A stretch of DNA of 64,000 nucleotides from contig NZ_JANAVP010000025.1 of the NCBI RefSeq assembly GCF_024213665.1, positions 39,697 to 103,696 on the forward strand, read 5' to 3'. The position numbers and the translations under genes were made by a program. Of this stretch, positions 61,400 through 64,000 are shown in pieces. The notes under the pieces were generated by a model. That model made no database searches. It was not told the DNA's origin and saw only the letters and a program-made list of their open reading frames with translations. The DNA is from Streptomyces sp. A3M-1-3. Lineage in GTDB: Bacteria; Actinomycetota; Actinomycetes; Streptomycetales; Streptomycetaceae. How positions within the stretch are numbered: position 1 is the first letter of the stretch; each line of letters begins with the position of its first letter.

Positions 61400-61575
61400 G
61401 GCTCTCCTCGATGGGCGAGATGATCCGTCGCTGGGTAGCTGGATTGTTGCCGCCGCAGGCCAGGTTCAGCTTTTCGTTGTGCAACGCATTGGGCCGCCCG
61501 GGCTATCAGCCCGGACACCCGAACTGCCGGGGCGGAGCCGCCCGGTGAGGTCGCGTGCCGTGCCAGGATGGGCCG

Positions 61576-62382
61576 ATGGCTGCCGACACCTCCATCCGAA
61601 GGCTCGATCTGGGCCACTTCGTACGCCCCGGCTCCGAAACGGAGCAGCACACCGATGCCACGGTAGGCGAGGCCGGTCAGTTCGGCGGTCGGCAGGCCGT
61701 TGAAGTAGAGGAAGTCCCTCTCGGGCAGTTCGGTCCGGACGGCGCCGACGATGCGCTGTATCAGGTCGAGGTCGCCGTGTCCGTCCTTGAGGCCGATGAT
61801 GCCGGGGACCTTGGCAAGTTCCACCACGGTCTCGGGGGTGAAGACCGCGTTGTCGCGCTGGTAGACGATGACGTCGACCGAGGTCGCGGCGGCCACGCCG
61901 TCGGCTTCACCCCGCGCCCGCAGGGCGAGCCCCCGCTCGACTCGAGCGCGCTGATCCCGATCGACACCCCGCGCCGCCCCGACACCTTCTACGGGCTGTC
62001 GAAATGCTTCGGCGAGGATCTCGCCCAGCTCTACTGGGACCTCCACGGCGTGGAGACCGTCTCCGTCCGCATCGGCTCCTGCTTCATGGAGCCCAGCTCG
62101 GTGCGCATGCTCTCGGTCTGGATGAGCCCGGGCGACGGCGCGCGGCTCTTCCACGCTGCGCTCACCGCCGAGGACGTCGGCCACACCGTCGTCTACGGCT
62201 CCTCCGCCCACACGCGCCTGTGGTGGGACCTCTCGACCGCACGGGCGCTCGGCTACGAATCGCAGGACGACTCCGAGCAGTACGCCGAAAAGCTCATCGC
62301 CGAGCAGGGCGAACTCGACCCTGCCAACCCCGACCACGCCCAGCTCGGCGGCCACTTCTGCACCCACCCGCCGATGTGGTAA
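61576..62382 (+). pseudogene. mosaic ORF: hydrolase N-terminus + antisense kdgD piece + C-terminal uronate dehydrogenase fragment
   Basis: The frame is open for 268 codons but its parts do not belong together. Residues 1-24 (MAADTSIRRLDLGHFVRPGS) look like the start of an MBL-fold hydrolase. About 61648-61890 gives a meaningless sequence because the real coding strand there is the minus strand (a kdgD fragment). From about 61891 the frame becomes the C-terminal part of a uronate dehydrogenase-like SDR: HAVGFTPR, RRPDTFYGLSKCFGEDLAQL with the YxxxK-type motif, and RIGSCFMEP. The Rossmann cofactor half is absent, so an active dehydrogenase is unlikely. Confidence 0.65.
61648..61890 (-). pseudogene. 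internal fragment of 5-dehydro-4-deoxyglucarate dehydratase
   Basis: Read on the minus strand, about 80 residues match the KdgD/DHDPS-like family: VDVIVYQRDNAVFTPETVVE, VPGIIGLKDGHGDLDLIQR with the Schiff-base Lys in GLKDG, and FLYFNGLPTAELTGLAYRG. Both ends of the gene are missing: the N-terminal part stops at the uronate dehydrogenase junction and the C-terminal part at about 61648. It is a clear gene remnant. Confidence 0.72.
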
Positions 62383-62425
62383 ATCCGTTTGCCGGGCCCG
62401 GCCGGCACGGTCCAGAGTGAGCCGC

Positions 62426-62647
62426 ATGCCACGGCCCTACGGATTCACGTACGAACAGCACCGCGACGGGACCGTCGTCATCACCCACCAGGAACGGGCC
62501 GCGGGCACCCTGCGCGGCGCACGGGCGGAGAGGTTCCTCGCCGAGGTGGAGTCCGGCGACGGCCAGCTGGTGATGGCCCGGTGGACCGGCGCGTACAAGC
62601 ACGGCAACGAACGCACCGCTCGCGACCACCCGCGCAACCGCCGGTGA
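62426..62647 (+). CDS. small conserved hypothetical protein
   Basis: A 73-residue basic protein (PRPYGFTYEQHRDGTVVITH; RGARAERFLAEVESGD; WTGAYKHGNERTARDHPRNRR). The same small protein recurs in Streptomyces genomes as I recall, without a known role. It has no Cys, signal or membrane segment. ATG at 62426 is chosen; an in-frame GTG at 62417 would add three residues. Confidence 0.72.
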   Translation: MPRPYGFTYEQHRDGTVVITHQERAAGTLRGARAERFLAEVESGDGQLVMARWTGAYKHGNERTARDHPRNRR

Positions 62648-62703
62648 ACCCGTCCGGGCGACGGTAAGGGAACGGCAAAGCGGGCTCGGTCGTTATCCGG
62701 GGC

Positions 62704-63927
62704 ATGACCGCTATGACCCCCGGCTCGAACATCCCGCTGTCCGCCGCCCGCGTGGCGGTGGACGTCTCCGCCCCCGTGCGGCTCGACGTGTCGGGCCTGC
62801 TGCTCACCGCCGACGGCAAGGTGCGCTCCGACGACGACTTCATCTTCTACAACCAGCCGTCGGGCGCCGGAGTCACCTACCGGTCCGGCGGCGGCGCGGC
62901 CCCCGACGCCATCGTCGTGGACACGGCCGCCGTCCCGCCCGGCATCGAGAAGATCGTGGTCACCGCGAGCCCCGACGCCGCCGGGCAGACCTTCCAGGGC
63001 ATCGAGCCCACGGCCACCATCCGCAACGCCGACGACGGAAGCGTGCTCGCCACGTTCACCCCGCCGCAGCTGGGCGCCGAGACCGCGCTCGTGGTCGTCG
63101 AGGTCTACCTGCGCGGCGGCGCCTGGAAGGCGCGCGCGGTCGGTCAGGGATACGCCAACGGCCTGGCGGGCATCGCCACCGACTTCGGAGTCTCGGTCGA
63201 CGAGCCCGCGGCGGCCCCGGCAGCGCCGCCCGCCCCCGCCCCCGTGGCGCCACCGGCTCCGGTCGCCGCCCCGGTGACCCCCTCCGCCCCGGTGACCCCC
63301 TCCGCCCCGGCGGCCCCGCAGGCACCGGCGGCCGCGTCGGCCTCCACCGGCAAGATCAACCTCGACAAGGGCCGGGTCAGCCTCCAGAAGAACCAGACCG
63401 TCTCCCTCGTCAAGGGCGGCCGCCCACTGCTCTCCCAGGTCAAGATGGGCCTCGGCTGGGAGCCCGCCTTCCGCGGCAAGGACATCGACCTCGACGCCTC
63501 CGTCATCGCGTACGGCCCTCAGCGCAACCACCTCGACAGCTGCTACTTCGGCAAGCTGTCCATCCTCAACGGCTCCATCAAGCACTCCGGGGACAACCTC
63601 ACGGGTGAGGGCGCGGGGGACGACGAGGTGATCGTCGTCGACCTCGGCCGGCTGCCCGCGGAGGCGACCGGACTGGTCTTCACGGTCAACTCCTTCTCCG
63701 GCCAGAAGTTCACGGAGGTCGCCAAGGCCTACTGCCGGCTGATCGACGCCGGCACCGGCGAGGAGCTGGTCCGCTTCGACCTGACCGGCGCCGAGCCGCA
63801 GACCGGCGTGATGATGGCCAAGCTGATCAAACAGTTCTCCGGCGAGTGGGAAATGACGGCGATGGGCGACTTTGCGAAGTCGCGCACGGTCCGCGGCATG
63901 GTCAAGCCCGCGGCGCAGGCGCTCTAG
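62704..63927 (+). CDS. tandem-domain TerD family protein
   Basis: A 407-residue protein with two TerD-type calcium-binding modules joined by a Pro/Ala linker. Module 1 (about 5-160): VRSDDDFIFYNQPSGAGVTY and VEVYLRGGAWKARAVGQGY. The linker (164-215) repeats APVTPSAP. Module 2 (225-405): VKMGLGWEPAFRGKDIDLDA, SCYFGKLSILNGSIKHSGDN with acidic GAGDDEVIVVDL, and FVVNSF-like strands (FTVNSFSGQKFTEV). TerD proteins belong to tellurite/phage/stress response systems and bind Ca2+. Its stop is directly followed by an insertion sequence end. Confidence 0.88.
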   Translation: MTAMTPGSNIPLSAARVAVDVSAPVRLDVSGLLLTADGKVRSDDDFIFYNQPSGAGVTYRSGGGAAPDAIVVDTAAVPPGIEKIVVTASPDAAGQTFQGIEPTATIRNADDGSVLATFTPPQLGAETALVVVEVYLRGGAWKARAVGQGYANGLAGIATDFGVSVDEPAAAPAAPPAPAPVAPPAPVAAPVTPSAPVTPSAPAAPQAPAAASASTGKINLDKGRVSLQKNQTVSLVKGGRPLLSQVKMGLGWEPAFRGKDIDLDASVIAYGPQRNHLDSCYFGKLSILNGSIKHSGDNLTGEGAGDDEVIVVDLGRLPAEATGLVFTVNSFSGQKFTEVAKAYCRLIDAGTGEELVRFDLTGAEPQTGVMMAKLIKQFSGEWEMTAMGDFAKSRTVRGMVKPAAQAL

Positions 63928-64000
63928 GGCCTGTTGCGAAAGTGGATCTCGCCTGTGAAATGATCTTGTGTTGTGGCGCGTGCAGATCTGACGGACGAAC
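63928..64000 (+). mobile_element. left end of an IS5-like insertion sequence
   Basis: Immediately after the terD stop the sequence GGCCTGTTGCGAAAGT resembles IS5-group terminal inverted repeats, and a transposase start follows 45 bases in. CTAG overlapping the terD stop (63924-63927) is a possible target duplication. The element runs off the window. Confidence 0.65.
63973..64000 (+). CDS. IS5-like transposase, N-terminal nine residues only
   Basis: GTG at 63973 begins MARADLTDE, the usual opening of Streptomyces IS5-family transposases (MARADLTDxxW). The rest lies outside the window. Confidence 0.6.

Noticed and set aside
61400..61575. Purine riboswitch upstream of the NCS2 permease
   Set aside because: No conserved purine aptamer loop sequences are visible; only a 7-bp GC hairpin (61498-61514) was found.

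Overview
The window is high-GC actinobacterial DNA, almost certainly from a Streptomyces chromosome. Evidence: codon third positions are dominated by G/C, GTG starts are frequent, neighbouring genes overlap as ATGA/GTGA, and the gene content (Asp23/AmaP cluster, LAXTG sortase substrate, ectABCD, PitH-type transporter followed by a large cobalamin cluster, tandem TerD protein) is typical of that genus. From memory, the order pit - small membrane protein - cobD...cobC - LAXTG protein - amidohydrolase - ectABCD matches the SCO1845-SCO1867 part of S. coelicolor; this synteny is recalled, not computed.

Layout. 1-802 is the C-terminal leucine-rich part of a large protein cut by the window edge. 1254-5970 holds housekeeping genes: DEDDh exonuclease/BRCT, zinc ribbon, SURF1, GH15, SDR. 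6350-9379 is a stress/envelope cluster of Asp23/Gls24 proteins and membrane partners. 9446-18650 carries scattered metabolic and hypothetical genes: enoyl-CoA hydratase, small HTH protein, ABC-F ATPase, zinc metallopeptidase, VOC protein, alpha/beta hydrolase, class II aldolase. 18867-20486 is a phosphate transport unit with a PHO-box-like direct repeat and a strong terminator.

20548-39557 is the centrepiece: a cobalamin riboswitch followed by cobD, cobQ, cobN, chlI/D, cobO, cobB, cobI, cobM, cobL, cobJ, cobH, cbiX and cobC. Most neighbours are joined by 4-bp stop/start overlaps, so they are translationally coupled. A ZIP metal transporter on the opposite strand interrupts the run between cobI and cobM. 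The products cover much of corrin ring methylation, late cobalt insertion, adenosylation and amidation; early uroporphyrinogen methylation, precorrin-6A reduction and nucleotide-loop assembly must be encoded elsewhere.

40154-43698 carries a LAXTG-anchored protein, an amidohydrolase and a class V aminotransferase. 43967-47177 is ectABCD for ectoine and 5-hydroxyectoine. 47251-49070 is a divergent OYE/MarR pair with a perfect 16-bp inverted repeat between them. 49019-55016 holds an aminotransferase, a FrnE-type thiol oxidoreductase, two GNAT proteins, a toxin-antitoxin-like pair, and a semialdehyde dehydrogenase divergent from an IclR regulator. 55191-58389 is a membrane protein plus two-component system, followed by a penicillin-binding protein and an NCS2 purine permease.

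61576-62382 is an unusual mosaic: an open frame that appears to be stitched from pieces of three unrelated genes, including remnants of a sugar-acid pathway whose other genes survive at 52-54 kb. The window closes with a small conserved protein, a tandem TerD protein, and the left end of an IS5-like insertion sequence starting just after the terD stop codon. I saw no tRNA, rRNA or CRISPR array.
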